Shown piece by piece: positions 55,197-64,000 of a stretch of 64,000 nt of DNA. The notes beneath the pieces were generated by a model. That model was not told the origin of the DNA and did not search any database. It worked only from the letters and a program-made list of their open reading frames with translations. The translations under genes were made by a program, and so were the position numbers. Position 1 is the first letter of the stretch. Each line of letters starts with the position of its first letter. This stretch comes from Planctomycetota bacterium (GTDB lineage: Bacteria; Planctomycetota; Phycisphaerae; UBA1845; UTPLA1): the NCBI GenBank assembly GCA_016712275.1, contig JADJRI010000009.1, positions 113,772 to 177,771 on the forward strand. The letters run 5' to 3'.

Positions 55197-56427
55197 ATGG
55201 CGGGTTTAATTCGCAAAGGTGGTTCACTGGACTTGCATGGGGGCGAGCCGTTCTGGCTGGCGCGGGACGGCCTCGGGCTGGTGGTGCCGGCGCTGGAGAC
55301 GGACCTCTCTTGTGATGTCGTGATCCTGGGCGGCGGCGTGGACGGGAGCGCTCGTGGCGGATTCGCTCTCGCAGGCAGGGCTGAATGTCGTGCTGCTGGA
55401 TCGTCGGCATCTCGGGCGGGGATCGACGGCCGCGAGCACGGCATTGCTTCAATACGACATTGATACGCCGCTTCATCAGCTGCGCGAGACATTCGGAAAG
55501 GCGAAGGCTGACCGGGCTTATCAACTGGGAATCGAAGCGATCGAGGCTATTGAGCAGATCAGCCGGGGGACGAGCAATGGATTTCACAGGCGGCCTTCGC
55601 TGTACGTTGCCCGGGATGAAGCGGCGGCGGTGTCACTCAAGGAGGAGTTTGACGCGCGGCGCGATGCGGGACTGGCGGTGGAGTGGCTGGCGGCCGAAGC
55701 GGTGCGGGAAGAGTACGGATTTGACGTCTGTGCGGCGATTCGATCGGCCGTCGCGGGTGAAGTGGATCCGTTCCGGCTGACTCAGACGCTGCTCTCCCGA
55801 TCGATGGAGCGGGGTGTACAGATCTTCGACCGGACGGAGGTCGCGGAGATCGATGAATCGGACGGGGTTGTCACCGTTCGCTGCGAGAGCGGACATTTTG
55901 TGCGGGCCCGGTGGATTGTTCATGCGACGGGTTATGAGGCGGTTGAGACGCTGCCGCGGCGGATCGTGTCGCTGCATTCGACGTTTGCGATGATCAGCGA
56001 GCCGATTCGGTCGAGCGTGCTGACGTGGTGGGACCAGGCGCTGGTGTGGGAGTATGCGGATCCCTACCACTACGCGCGGTGGGTGGACGATCGCATTGTT
56101 TATGGCGGCGGGGATGTTTCGTTTCGCAACGCGGCGGCGCGGGACCGGCTGATCGAGAAAAAGACAGCGGAGCTTCAGGCGGCGTTTGGAATCATTTCTG
56201 TCCCGAAGGTTCATTTCTAGCCGGCGTTCAGCTGGCTGGGACGTTTGGTGGTGTTGACGAACACGGCCTGGCATATCGCCGCGTCGCCGGAGCGGCCGCG
56301 ATCGCTGTATGCGCTGGGTTTCGGCGGGAACGGGATTACGTACAGCGCGATCGCGCGGCGGATTTTGACGAATCAGATTCTGGGGCGGCGCGATCTGGAT
56401 GCGGAGTTGTTTGCGTTTGGAAGGTAG
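55197..56427 (+). CDS. FAD-dependent oxidoreductase of the DAO family (several indels)
   Basis: About 410 residues joined. The N-terminal FAD-binding motif is CDVVILGGGV, which continues as TGALVADSLSQAGLNVVLLDRR after removing one G near 55336 (GTGGACGGG). Then come GRGSTAASTALLQYDIDTPL and the Rossmann end RWIVHATGYEA. The substrate domain covers EVDPFRLTQTL. A TAG at 56218-56220 interrupts the frame. The following residues (FSW, then GTFGGVDEHGLAY, then AASPERPRSLYALGFGGNGITYS) are conserved in this family but spread over two frames, so errors cluster here. The C-terminal LGFGGNGITYSAIA motif binds FAD. The start at 55197 (MAGLIRKGG) or 55167. Substrate unknown. Confidence 0.72.
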
Positions 56428-56457
56428 GGGCGATTGCGGCTGGAATGCAGGAATGGA

Positions 56458-57862
56458 CTATAAACGGATGATATGGGGCATCAGTTTTACCGGTAATTCC
56501 AGATCACCCATCCCGCGACGTTTCGCAAGATGCCATAGCACGGTCATATCCAGTGACAGCCACAAGTCGAGTCGATGATGGTTTCGAACAGACTCACCGT
56601 GAGTTTGCAGGAAGGCCTGCATGCCTTTTGTCGTCGCGGCGACATCGCCGGAGAAAACCGCGTCGGCGATGGACAAAAGCTTTCGAGGACGGGCCTTTCG
56701 GCTCTTCTCGATGATGCCGCGCTGCTGTTGTATCTGATGATCAGCGGCAGCGCGGAGCTTCATCGCAAGCCAGATTTGGCAGGCATTTTCGCCAAGGGAG
56801 CTGTTGTCGACGCCCTCGTCGAAGCAAAGGTCGGCATCGGGCCAGGTGGCCAGTTGGTCGAATGATTCCCATCGGTTGAGGGCCGCACACATATGGCGAG
56901 CGTGGCGCAGGTTGTCCATCCAGGGGGAGGGCATGGCGAACCGGCTCGCCTTTGAAGAGTTGCGAGATGCAAGCGGGGTTCAGGCGCCAATCGCCGAAAA
57001 AGTATGCCATACCGGCGGCAGCGATGCGCTCGGCGGCGATTCGATTGTCGTCGAGCGGCGGCGCGAGCCCCGGGTATCCCGCTTGATTGATCGCCATGGC
57101 GGCCAGACTATTGCTCATTGTCGAAGAGACCCACAACTCCATCTCATCGGACTGTTCCGGCGGGACGTGGCTTTGCGAGGCCGCGTAATCATTCAGATTT
57201 TTGCAGGCATCGGCGAGATCATCATCATTGAGGCCGACTCGCTTCCAGGGCGGCGCGTCGGCATCGGAATCGGGGCGATTTATCGACTGGGAAGCGAGGA
57301 GGCTCTTGAGCAGCGCATTATTTGATTCGATTCTGCTTTGCTTTTCTCTTGTTGGATCGACAAGTTCGGCGAGGCGTTTTTCCCAGTTCGGCGTTCGCTT
57401 TTCGGCGGGTGGTGGAGTCTCATCACCGAAATTACCGCTTCCCAGCTGAATCGGTGATCCCATCGGCCTCATTCCCGAGCGGAATTCGGGCGGATTTGAA
57501 GCTGCGTACAGCTTGAATTCCGATGCATCGTAGCAGGGCAAATTGAAGCGGCTCATGATGGAAACGATGCGGTTCATTTCGCGTTCGGCGTCGCCGGAGA
57601 ATTCGAAGCGGAAATGGTGGGTTCCATTGGATGGTGAAATGGCCGTCGTCGTCGGCTTCAGATTGGACGGAGGAATGGTCTTCTGAATGAGGTTGAGGTC
57701 GGGGTATTCGGAAACAAGCGTTTCGAGGATGGCGTCGACCGGCAGAGGTTCTATCTCTTCAGGAGTCATGCCAGATTGAATGCCTTCGTAGATTATCCTT
57801 GCACTTCTCCTGGAGTCGGGGCGGATGTTGAAGAAACAGAGGTGGCCTGTAGGAATGTTCAT
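56458..57862 (-). CDS. hypothetical protein with Imm49-like C-terminal half (frameshifted)
   Basis: About 468 residues joined. The first frame (MNIPTGHLCFFNIRPDSRRSARIIYEGI to QLFKGEPVRHA) contains a possible short domain around 60-120 (HHFRFEFSGDAEREMNRIVSIM), a Pro/Ser-rich middle and SNSLAAMAINQAGYPGLAP. It breaks near 56930. The other frame continues MPSPWMDNLRHARHMCAALNRWE, GENACQIWLAMKLRAAADHQIQQQ and ends in KLMPHIIRL. The helical last 200 residues resemble Imm49-type immunity proteins only weakly, so I would not rely on it. No signal peptide or membrane helix. Confidence 0.5.
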
Positions 57863-58160
57863 TTGGCAAACAGAAACTCAGATGGAATCGGCAACGATTG
57901 TTCGCCGCCCCGTTCGGAGGCCGACTGGATCGATTTCGCTTCAATGGTTATGGCCGCATCTTGAGATTCGGCCGATCGCTCCGGGCTATGGGTCATGATA
58001 TCAGGAATGGCGATTGGAGGCGATATTGGCAGCGAAGTCCCGGTAAAAAAACTTCTGGTGTGAGGGAATGCGGACGGGATTTGATTCGAATTCGAATGCG
58101 TCCGAATAGTATGATTAGGTTGCTCCTGCATCGGTATGAACTTTGAGAAGGTTTCCGGGA

Positions 58161-58787
58161 ATGGACCTCGAACAGCGGCTCGTTTCACTCTGCGGGCGAA
58201 TCACTTCGCGGGCGGATGGTTTTGCGCCCGGCCGTGTTTGCATCGATCGAGTCGCTTTATCATCATCCCCCCCGTGCGTATCACAATCTTTCCCATGTTG
58301 AAAACCTGCTTTCGGTTTTTGATGAGGCGAGGCATGTGGCGGAGCATGCGGAGGCTGTCGAGTTTGCGATCTGGTTTCACGACTGTGTTTATGTACCTGG
58401 CCGACAGGATAATGAGGAACTGAGCGCCGGATGTGGCGGCGGTGATCGTGGGCGGGGATTGGGACTTGAAGAGGCGGTGGTGGAGTCAGTGCGGGGATGG
58501 TGCTGGCGACCAAGCACATCATACCGGCTGGTACGAATGACGCGCGACTGACGGCGGACATTGATCTGTCGGTGCTTGCGATTCCGCGGGCGGCCTATCG
58601 CGAAAACAGCGCGAAGATCCGAACGGAGTTCAGCTTCGCGGATGACGCCGCGTTCAATGCGGGGCGATTGCAGTTCATTGAGGCCTTTCTGGCCAAGCCT
58701 TCGATTTATCAAACGGATTACTTTCGCGAGCGGTGTGAAGCGGGGGCGCGGGAGAATCTGGAGGCGGAGCGCGAGCGGCTGGGGTGA
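58161..58787 (+). CDS. predicted HD-superfamily metal-dependent hydrolase (two frameshifts)
   Basis: About 209 residues joined, usual for the YpgQ-like family. From ATG 58161 the chain reads MDLEQRLVSLCGRITSRADG. The frame changes near 58224 to PAVFASIESLYHHPPRAYHNLSH. The metal ligands are His in YHNLSHVENLL and His-Asp in AIWFHDCVYVPG, followed by DNEELSA. A second frame change near 58500 leads to VLATKHIIPAGTNDARLTADIDLSVLA, with the last Asp ligand, and YRENSAKIRTEFSFADDAAF to ENLEAERERLG. Members of this family act on nucleotides or other phosphate esters. The substrate is not known. Confidence 0.75.
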
Positions 58788-59108
58788 GTTGTGACGATCT
58801 AATCTGAGGAGCGACATTTCATCGCGCGTATCATGCGCGGTTTCCACCTGAAAAACGCTCGCCATGAGACGCGCAGAATCTGCCGGGTGTCGTCACTGAC
58901 GGCGGGATAATGCTGAGGTACGCGGATTGGAGGCGACTGTCTGGGGGACAGGTGCGGCTTATTCCAAGGTTCAAAGTGAGTTTCCCCTTCGGTGTCGATG
59001 TTTTCCATGTGGTAATCAAGGGGATTTCTTGCGGATGGCCTCCGTCTTCGTGGAACGCGCGATGGCGAAGGCGGCCGGTGGTGATTCCCTGTCGACCGGG
59101 AACGCGAC
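58788..59108. other. intergenic, nothing recognised
   Basis: A 321-base gap between two plus-strand genes. The region presumably carries the promoter of the radical SAM gene. No clear hairpin was seen. Confidence 0.4.
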
Positions 59109-60782
59109 ATGAGACGACTCAGGCAGGACGCTTCATCAGTGGAATTGGCGAATCATGCGCCGATCCTCCTTCTCGAAACTCCGTTCATGTCGCAGACGGG
59201 CGGTGATGAGGTTCGGGCGTATGTCCAGTCGAAGTACAACCTCGCGCTGCTCGCGCTCGGTTCTTATTTGCGGGCGAAGAGTGAATTCGGCGTTCGGCTC
59301 ATCAACATGGTGAAGGATCGGATCGGCGAAGAGGAGCTGATCGATCGACTCCGGGCCGCGCCGCCGCGGGTGGTGGGCGTTCCGCTGTATTCGTACAACC
59401 TGAGTGAATCGTGCCGGGTAATCGCGCGGATCAAGTCGGAGTTTCCGGAAGTGCATGTTTGCGTCGGCGGGCCGCATGTGGGCATGTTTCCGAATGAAAC
59501 GATTCGGCTGCCTTATGTCGACTCGATGGTGCAGGGAGATGGGGAGGAGCCCTTCTTACAGATTTGCCGGCATGTGATGGAAGCGGGCCGGGCGGATGCG
59601 CTGGACGGGCTGGGTCTGGATGAGCTGCCGCCCGGGACGACGACGAAGCGATCGCTGGCGGCGGGCCATGTCGCGAAGCCCTGGGCGGCGGAAGATCTCG
59701 ACGCATTGCCGATGCCGGAACTTTCGCTCCTGGGCGACTTCACGCGCTATCGCGATTTTCTTTCGAACAGGGTGATGGCGATTCTGACGACGTCCCGGGG
59801 ATGCCCTTACAAGTGTCATTACTGCTCGTCAGAATCCTCGAAATACCGCAGTTTTTCGATTTCGCGCGTGATCGAGATCATGCAGAGGTACGTCGAACAG
59901 GGCGTGGAGTATATTGAGTTCTGGGATGAGACGTTTAATCCGAACAAGCGGCGGCTAGAGGAGTTCGCTGACGCGCTGCTGGCATCCGGGCTTCGCGTTC
60001 CCTGGGGCATTCGCGGGAGCGTGGTGCTGCATGTGACGGAGGCGACGCTGAGGAAATTGAAAAGGACGGGGCTGCGCATCATGCAGTTCGGTGTGGAGAC
60101 GTTTCAGCCGCGGCTCATCAAGTACCTCAACAAGGCGACCGATCCCGCAACCATTCAGGCGGCGTTTGGGACATGCCGGCGCGTCGGCATTCGCAGCGTT
60201 GCAAACCTGATGGTCAACATTCCCAGTTCAACGCGCGACGAGATGATGGCGGATCTGGCATTTCTGGAACGAATCAAGCCGACCTACGTGAGCATCAGCG
60301 TCTATAACTGGGCGCCGGGGACTTCGCACTATCGTGACGCACTTCGAACGGGGCTGATCGATCATGACTACTGGCGATCGTATGCGGCCGATCCGAGGGG
60401 GGTGGAGCCGGTGCTGCATGCGCTGACTGAGATGCCGATCGAAGAGGTTTATCGCATCCGGGACGCGTGGGTCTGGCGGTACTACTTCAATCCGGCGAAG
60501 GTGATTGAGCACCTTCGATGCATGGACTTTCGGGAGCTCATTCGGGCGGGCGGCATCGCAGGGATCATGGTGCGGTCGCGCATTCGGGATTTCGTTGCTC
60601 AAAGGTGGAGGCGGCGTTCGGCGGCGGGCACAGACTCGACGCCGCAGGTCATCGGTCGATCGACGGAGGCGGCGGAATCCGTTGGAGGGGGAGAGATTCG
60701 GCGGCGGCTGGTGAACGGCATGCCGGATGTCTCGCTGGTGGTGCTTCCGAGCCAGACGAAGGCGGCAGGCGGGGCGTGCTGA
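59109..60782 (+). CDS. B12-binding domain radical SAM protein
   Basis: This encodes 557 residues. The N-terminal cobalamin-binding-type domain covers about 15-165 (YNLALLALGSYLRAKSEF, VVGVPLYSYNLSESCRVIARI, VHVCVGGPHVGMFPNE). The radical SAM core starts at about 215 with the [4Fe-4S] motif CPYKCHYC. Conserved parts follow, such as EFWDETFNPNKRRLEEFADAL and LRIMQFGVETFQPRLIKYLNK. The last 80 residues are basic and partly disordered. Members methylate or rearrange unreactive carbons in lipid, cofactor or antibiotic synthesis. There is no His right after the N-terminal motif DxHxxG, so cobalamin may be bound base-off without it. Substrate unknown. Confidence 0.88.
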   Translation: MRRLRQDASSVELANHAPILLLETPFMSQTGGDEVRAYVQSKYNLALLALGSYLRAKSEFGVRLINMVKDRIGEEELIDRLRAAPPRVVGVPLYSYNLSESCRVIARIKSEFPEVHVCVGGPHVGMFPNETIRLPYVDSMVQGDGEEPFLQICRHVMEAGRADALDGLGLDELPPGTTTKRSLAAGHVAKPWAAEDLDALPMPELSLLGDFTRYRDFLSNRVMAILTTSRGCPYKCHYCSSESSKYRSFSISRVIEIMQRYVEQGVEYIEFWDETFNPNKRRLEEFADALLASGLRVPWGIRGSVVLHVTEATLRKLKRTGLRIMQFGVETFQPRLIKYLNKATDPATIQAAFGTCRRVGIRSVANLMVNIPSSTRDEMMADLAFLERIKPTYVSISVYNWAPGTSHYRDALRTGLIDHDYWRSYAADPRGVEPVLHALTEMPIEEVYRIRDAWVWRYYFNPAKVIEHLRCMDFRELIRAGGIAGIMVRSRIRDFVAQRWRRRSAAGTDSTPQVIGRSTEAAESVGGGEIRRRLVNGMPDVSLVVLPSQTKAAGGAC

Positions 60783-60817
60783 CGACGGCGGGTGCCGCGC
60801 AGCCGATTCCTTCGGAC

Positions 60818-61345
60818 TCATATAACATCGACCGTGATCTCCGTCGGTGGATCGATCGGCGGCAGTGCGGGCGGTTTCATTCGATTCAGCAATTTTTCCT
60901 TGTTCCAACTGATCAAGCCTCCAGCGGTGAGGACACCGAATCCAGCAAGGACGAGGAGCGTGGCGTCGGGTCTCTCGCTCATGGATGTCCATTGGATCGT
61001 CGCGAAGCCTGCGAGCACGGTGCTGAGGACCAGCGAGACCGTTCGGTAGCGCGTCCATCTCCAGATCTGACCGACGATAAAGAGCAGGGTCAGCGTGGCG
61101 ATCGTGTGGCCGATGATCTCCGGCTTGTATGGTGCGAAGTCCCGGCTCGCCCAGGGCGCGAGGATGAGAAAGAGGATGGGGAACAGGCGCCACGCGAGCG
61201 GCGGGCGACGGTCGAGGAGGTGGACGATTCCGAAGAAGGTCCAGCCGCCGAGCATCATCAGCACGAGCGCGTGTGACGGAAGTCTGGCATTCAAAAGGTA
61301 GAGTGCCGCCACGAACTGCGTCATCAATGCGGCGACGGCTTCCAT
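60818..61345 (-). CDS. membrane protein
   Basis: This encodes 175 residues with about five hydrophobic helices (TQFVAALYLLNA, ALVLMMLGGWTFFGIVHLL, LFPILFLILAPWA, TIATLTLLFIVGQIW, TVSLVLSTVLAGFATIQW) and a Pro-rich cytoplasmic tail (KPPALPPIDPPTEITVDVI). Its start overlaps the end of the upstream membrane protein gene by 22 bp, so they are translated together. No family recognised. The pair may form one complex or be a split protein. Confidence 0.6.
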   Translation of the reverse strand: MEAVAALMTQFVAALYLLNARLPSHALVLMMLGGWTFFGIVHLLDRRPPLAWRLFPILFLILAPWASRDFAPYKPEIIGHTIATLTLLFIVGQIWRWTRYRTVSLVLSTVLAGFATIQWTSMSERPDATLLVLAGFGVLTAGGLISWNKEKLLNRMKPPALPPIDPPTEITVDVI

Positions 61346-62481
61346 CGGCTTCGATACATGATCGCCATCAGCGCGAGGTAGGTGGCAACGCCGAAGAATA
61401 TGATCGGCTTCGCGAGTGGGCCGAAGTCGGCGAGGGAGAGGACTTCACCCTGCGTGACTCTGAGGATGGCGACGACGAATGCGCCGCCCAGATGGAGCAG
61501 GAGCCGGGAACGGTGTCGCCACATGGCGAACCACCAGGCGGCAGCTGCGAAGAGGGCGGGGGAAATGAGCGGGTCGCGCAGCACATTTGGGATGGCCTGC
61601 AAGGGAAATTCGGTTTCGAAATGGCCCAGACTCAGGAACATGGCGAAGGCCGGGAGCAGGGCGATCGATGCGAGTATGAGCGGGTGCGGTTTTGCGACCC
61701 ATCGCAACGCATCGAAGGCGACGATGGCGAGGGCGATGATCAGCGGGGAGGCGTAGAAGGGCGCAGCGTGGCAGAAATAGCCGTAGTTGAGGCCTATGAG
61801 CTGGGTGGTTGTCGCGGCGAGCGTGACGAGTACGAAGAGGGCTTCTGCCATGGCTGAATGGGGGAACTGGGCGTCATCTGGCGCGGATGATTTGTCGCGG
61901 TTCTTGTGGGCATGAAGCGCGCCGAGGCAGCCCATCGCGAGAATCGCGAAGATCCACCATGCCGCATACAGGAAAATCTCGCTTTCACCCGTATTGCCCT
62001 CGGGTGTTCTCAGGAACGGAGCGACAGCTGCGATCAGTGTGACGCAGCCGACGCAGGTGAGCCGGCTCGCACGACTGATATTTACCTTGAGTGTGCGCAA
62101 GACGGCGTGCATCTCGCCGATGGCGATGATGAGTGCGCCGGCGGCCATGTAAATTCCGGCGGACGGCCTGTAGGCGATCATCTCGTTGACTGCGGCGATG
62201 GGGCCGGTCCAGAAGATAGCGAGGACCAGCAGCAGGGCGGGCCGATCTTCCGGCGAGCGGCGGGCGAGGTGGATGGTGATGAGAATTGCGCCGACCGCCC
62301 ATTCGTAGAGTTGAAGAAGGGCGAGTGTCGCGAGGATGAGGGTGATGTCGCCGGCGGGATCCTCGGGGTGGACCAGGAGCAGCCTTGCGCCGACGGCGAT
62401 GAGCGCGGCGCTGACGAGGTAGGCGGGATTGTGGCGAATGATCCAGGTGAGCATCCGGGGGAGAGGTGATTGGGTTGACAT
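61324..62481 (-). CDS. multi-pass membrane protein
   Basis: This encodes 385 residues from MSTQSPLPRMLTW, with about 11 hydrophobic segments. These are regularly spaced and joined by short loops, e.g. PAYLVSAALIAVGARLLLV, LILATLALLQLYEWAVGAILI and MAAGALIIAIGEMHAVLRTL. A central polar loop (HKNRDKSSAPDDAQFPHS) is cytoplasmic or periplasmic. No signature of a known transporter or glycosyltransferase family was found. The upstream in-frame codons to 62550 add a polar, unlikely N-terminus. It overlaps the next gene. Function unknown. Confidence 0.65.
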   Translation of the reverse strand: MSTQSPLPRMLTWIIRHNPAYLVSAALIAVGARLLLVHPEDPAGDITLILATLALLQLYEWAVGAILITIHLARRSPEDRPALLLVLAIFWTGPIAAVNEMIAYRPSAGIYMAAGALIIAIGEMHAVLRTLKVNISRASRLTCVGCVTLIAAVAPFLRTPEGNTGESEIFLYAAWWIFAILAMGCLGALHAHKNRDKSSAPDDAQFPHSAMAEALFVLVTLAATTTQLIGLNYGYFCHAAPFYASPLIIALAIVAFDALRWVAKPHPLILASIALLPAFAMFLSLGHFETEFPLQAIPNVLRDPLISPALFAAAAWWFAMWRHRSRLLLHLGGAFVVAILRVTQGEVLSLADFGPLAKPIIFFGVATYLALMAIMYRSRWKPSPH

Positions 62482-62928
62482 GGCGTGTTCCTCTGTGGCG
62501 GGCCTGTGTTTCCGGTGAGGGCACGAGCCAGGGCGGGGTTGTTCAGCCATTTGGGAACGAGCTGGTAATCAAAGCGCAACGCGCTTGGCACTCGTATTTT
62601 TCCTCGTGCGATGCTGCGGCGGGGCGGGCGCGTTGCGCACGGATTAATCGGGCGCGGATTGCGCGGTGTGGACCTTCCGCATGACTGTGATGTTGATTGG
62701 GATGCTGACCCGGCGGCGGGATGATGAAGCGGTATGAGGGCGATGGAATGAAGGCGTCGGGCCGGACCCCGTCACTGCATTGCACGCTATCAGGTATACG
62801 GATGCTGTGTCTGCAAAGTCAATCCGTGTTGATCTAAACGGTCCTCGGGACGGTCAATTCTTCAGGCTGAAAAACAGGGCCGGGAGGGGTAGTTGAATTC
62901 CGGCGGCCGCTCCGCCAAACTGTTCCAC
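62482..62928. other. intergenic before the biotin carboxylase gene
   Basis: A 447-base divergent region that should hold promoters for both neighbours. GCCGCCGGGTCAGCATCCC-type GC-rich text only. No hairpin with T-run and no supported small gene. Confidence 0.4.
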
Positions 62929-64000
62929 ATGTTCAAGAAAATACTCATTGCGAATCGCGGCGAAATCGCCGTGCGGATCGCTCAGACGGTGCAGGAACTC
63001 GGGATCACCGCGGTCGGCGTTTTTTCGGAGCCGGATCGGCGGGCCGTGCATGTTTCATCCATGGATGAGGCGTACGCGCTGGAGGGTTCGACGTCGGCCG
63101 AATCGTACCTGCGGATCGAGAAGATCATCGACATCGCGCGGAAGCATGGCGTCGATGCGATCCATCCCGGGTTCGGCTTCCTTTCCGAGAACGAGGATTT
63201 CGCACAGGCATGCGCCGATGCGAGGATCACTTTCATCGGGCCGCGGCCGGACGTCATTCGCGACATGGGCGACAAGATCATCGCGAAGGAGAAGTTCAAA
63301 GCGGCCGGCGTGCCGGTGGTGCCGGGTTGGTCCGGTGAGGGGAACGTTTCGCTCGATGAATTGAAGAAGATCGCCGCGGGGGTGGGTTACCCTGTGCTGA
63401 TCAAGGCGGCGGCAGGCGGCGGCGGCAAGGGCATGCGCGTCGTCAAGGCGGAGTCGGATTTGCAGGGGGCGCTGGAGGCGGCGCAGCGCGAGGCGAATGC
63501 GGCGTTCGGCGATGCGCGGGTCTTCATTGAAAAGTACATCACGCGGCCGCGACACATTGAGTTTCAGATCTTCGGCGATTCGCATGGGAATGTCGTGCAT
63601 CTGTTTGAGCGCGAATGCTCGATTCAGCGGCGGCATCAGAAAATTGTGGAGGAGTCGCCTTCGACGGCACTGTCGGACGAGCTGCGCGCGAAAATGGGCG
63701 AGGCGGCCGTTCGTGCGGCGAAGGCGATCGGCTACACCAACGCGGGGACGGTGGAGTTTATCGTTGATGAGAGCGGGAGTTTTTACTTTCTTGAGGTGAA
63801 CACGCGGCTTCAGGTCGAGCATCCTGTCACGGAGATGGTGGTGGGGCGCGATCTGGTCCGTGCGCAGATTGCGGTGGCGGCGGGGGAGAAGCTGCCGTTC
63901 GAGCAGGAACAACTTCGGCAGACGGGGCACGCACTGGAGGTTCGCATTTACGCGGAGGACGCCTCGCGGAACTTCATGCCGTCCACGGGGCGAATTGAGC
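62929..64000 (+). CDS. biotin carboxylase of an acyl-CoA carboxylase, truncated by the window edge
   Basis: The first 357 residues are visible. MFKKILIANRGEIAVRIAQTVQELGI is the carboxylase N-terminal domain. The ATP-grasp part has the Gly-rich loop AAAGGGGKGMRVV (about 154-166), the ERECSIQRRHQKIVEESPS signature (about 222-240) and the catalytic FLEVNTRLQVEHPVTEMV (about 284-301). The start at 62929 is the family start. Because a BT/BCCP-like carrier is encoded separately at 33.4 kb and the carboxyltransferase at 41.2 kb is of the methylcrotonyl type, this is probably the methylcrotonyl-CoA carboxylase ATPase subunit. Acetyl- or propionyl-CoA carboxylase is the alternative, and the cut C-terminus may show a fused carrier. 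Confidence 0.9.
   Translation, partial: MFKKILIANRGEIAVRIAQTVQELGITAVGVFSEPDRRAVHVSSMDEAYALEGSTSAESYLRIEKIIDIARKHGVDAIHPGFGFLSENEDFAQACADARITFIGPRPDVIRDMGDKIIAKEKFKAAGVPVVPGWSGEGNVSLDELKKIAAGVGYPVLIKAAAGGGGKGMRVVKAESDLQGALEAAQREANAAFGDARVFIEKYITRPRHIEFQIFGDSHGNVVHLFERECSIQRRHQKIVEESPSTALSDELRAKMGEAAVRAAKAIGYTNAGTVEFIVDESGSFYFLEVNTRLQVEHPVTEMVVGRDLVRAQIAVAAGEKLPFEQEQLRQTGHALEVRIYAEDASRNFMPSTGRIE

Noticed and set aside
56218..56220. Programmed TAG recoding (pyrrolysine or selenocysteine-like)
   Set aside because: No pyl genes or recoding element are visible, and several indels around the site show that the local sequence is unreliable.

Overview
The window looks like GC-rich chromosomal DNA from a planctomycete-like bacterium. 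The assignment is by inference from gene content: a PEP-CTERM sorting signal, a protein ending in the H-X9-DG prepilin-associated motif, membrane proteins ending in the CxxC...CPECG zinc ribbon, several lipoproteins, a pectate-lyase-like secreted protein, two sigma/anti-sigma modules and families of intergenic hairpin repeats. No rRNA is present. One tRNA gene is visible.

Layout. 0-2.2 kb: a minus-strand lipoprotein operon running off the left edge. 2.7-9 kb: asnS, a DUF1801 protein, a secreted pectate-lyase-like lipoprotein, an MFS transporter and two very small exported proteins. 9.2-16.1 kb: an ECF sigma / zinc-finger anti-sigma / secretin-N-like module, a PilZ protein, a UbiA-family prenyltransferase, then a second ECF sigma / anti-sigma / PDZ module. 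16.3-19.2 kb: an NAD-salvage operon (pncA, an NrtR-type Nudix regulator, pncB) with a palindromic operator candidate in front of it. 19.3-25 kb: a FabH-like synthase, an ankyrin protein and clpB. 25-29.6 kb: hypothetical envelope genes and a retron. 29.8-42.9 kb: CorA, a PEP-CTERM protein, HMG-CoA lyase, a stand-alone biotin carrier protein, a CvpA-like protein, a membrane-tethered acyl carrier protein, an aldo/keto reductase, an AIM24-like protein, a large H-X9-DG protein and the methylcrotonyl-CoA carboxylase beta subunit. 43-54 kb: an accessory-looking stretch with an asparagine-synthase-like protein, a nuclease-helicase of the DUF2075 type, a G-rich tract, a 162-bp tandem repeat, dispersed triple-hairpin elements, a slipin, a tRNA and a candidate small RNA. 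52-64 kb: methylglutaconyl-CoA hydratase, hypothetical proteins, an FAD oxidoreductase, an HD hydrolase, a B12-binding radical SAM protein, membrane proteins and a biotin carboxylase truncated by the right edge.

The most notable system is the retron at about 28.1-29.6 kb. A reverse transcriptase with the NAxxH, YADD and VTG motifs is preceded by a non-coding RNA that can be read directly. It has a sigma70-like promoter with 17-bp spacing, a1/a2 inverted repeats, three small msr-type hairpins and a 43-nt msd hairpin. The reverse transcriptase begins with a transmembrane helix and is followed 32 bp later by a membrane protein with a zinc ribbon. That protein is a candidate partner but its role is unknown.

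Five genes cover leucine/isovalerate breakdown (biotin carboxylase, carrier protein, carboxyltransferase, methylglutaconyl-CoA hydratase, HMG-CoA lyase). They are scattered over 31 kb rather than forming one operon.

About twenty genes, including clpB, pncB and corA, are broken by single-base insertions or deletions, often in short homopolymers. In several genes two or three indels cancel out. This pattern points to residual sequencing or assembly error more than to decay. I give joined coordinates for these genes and mark where each frame changes.
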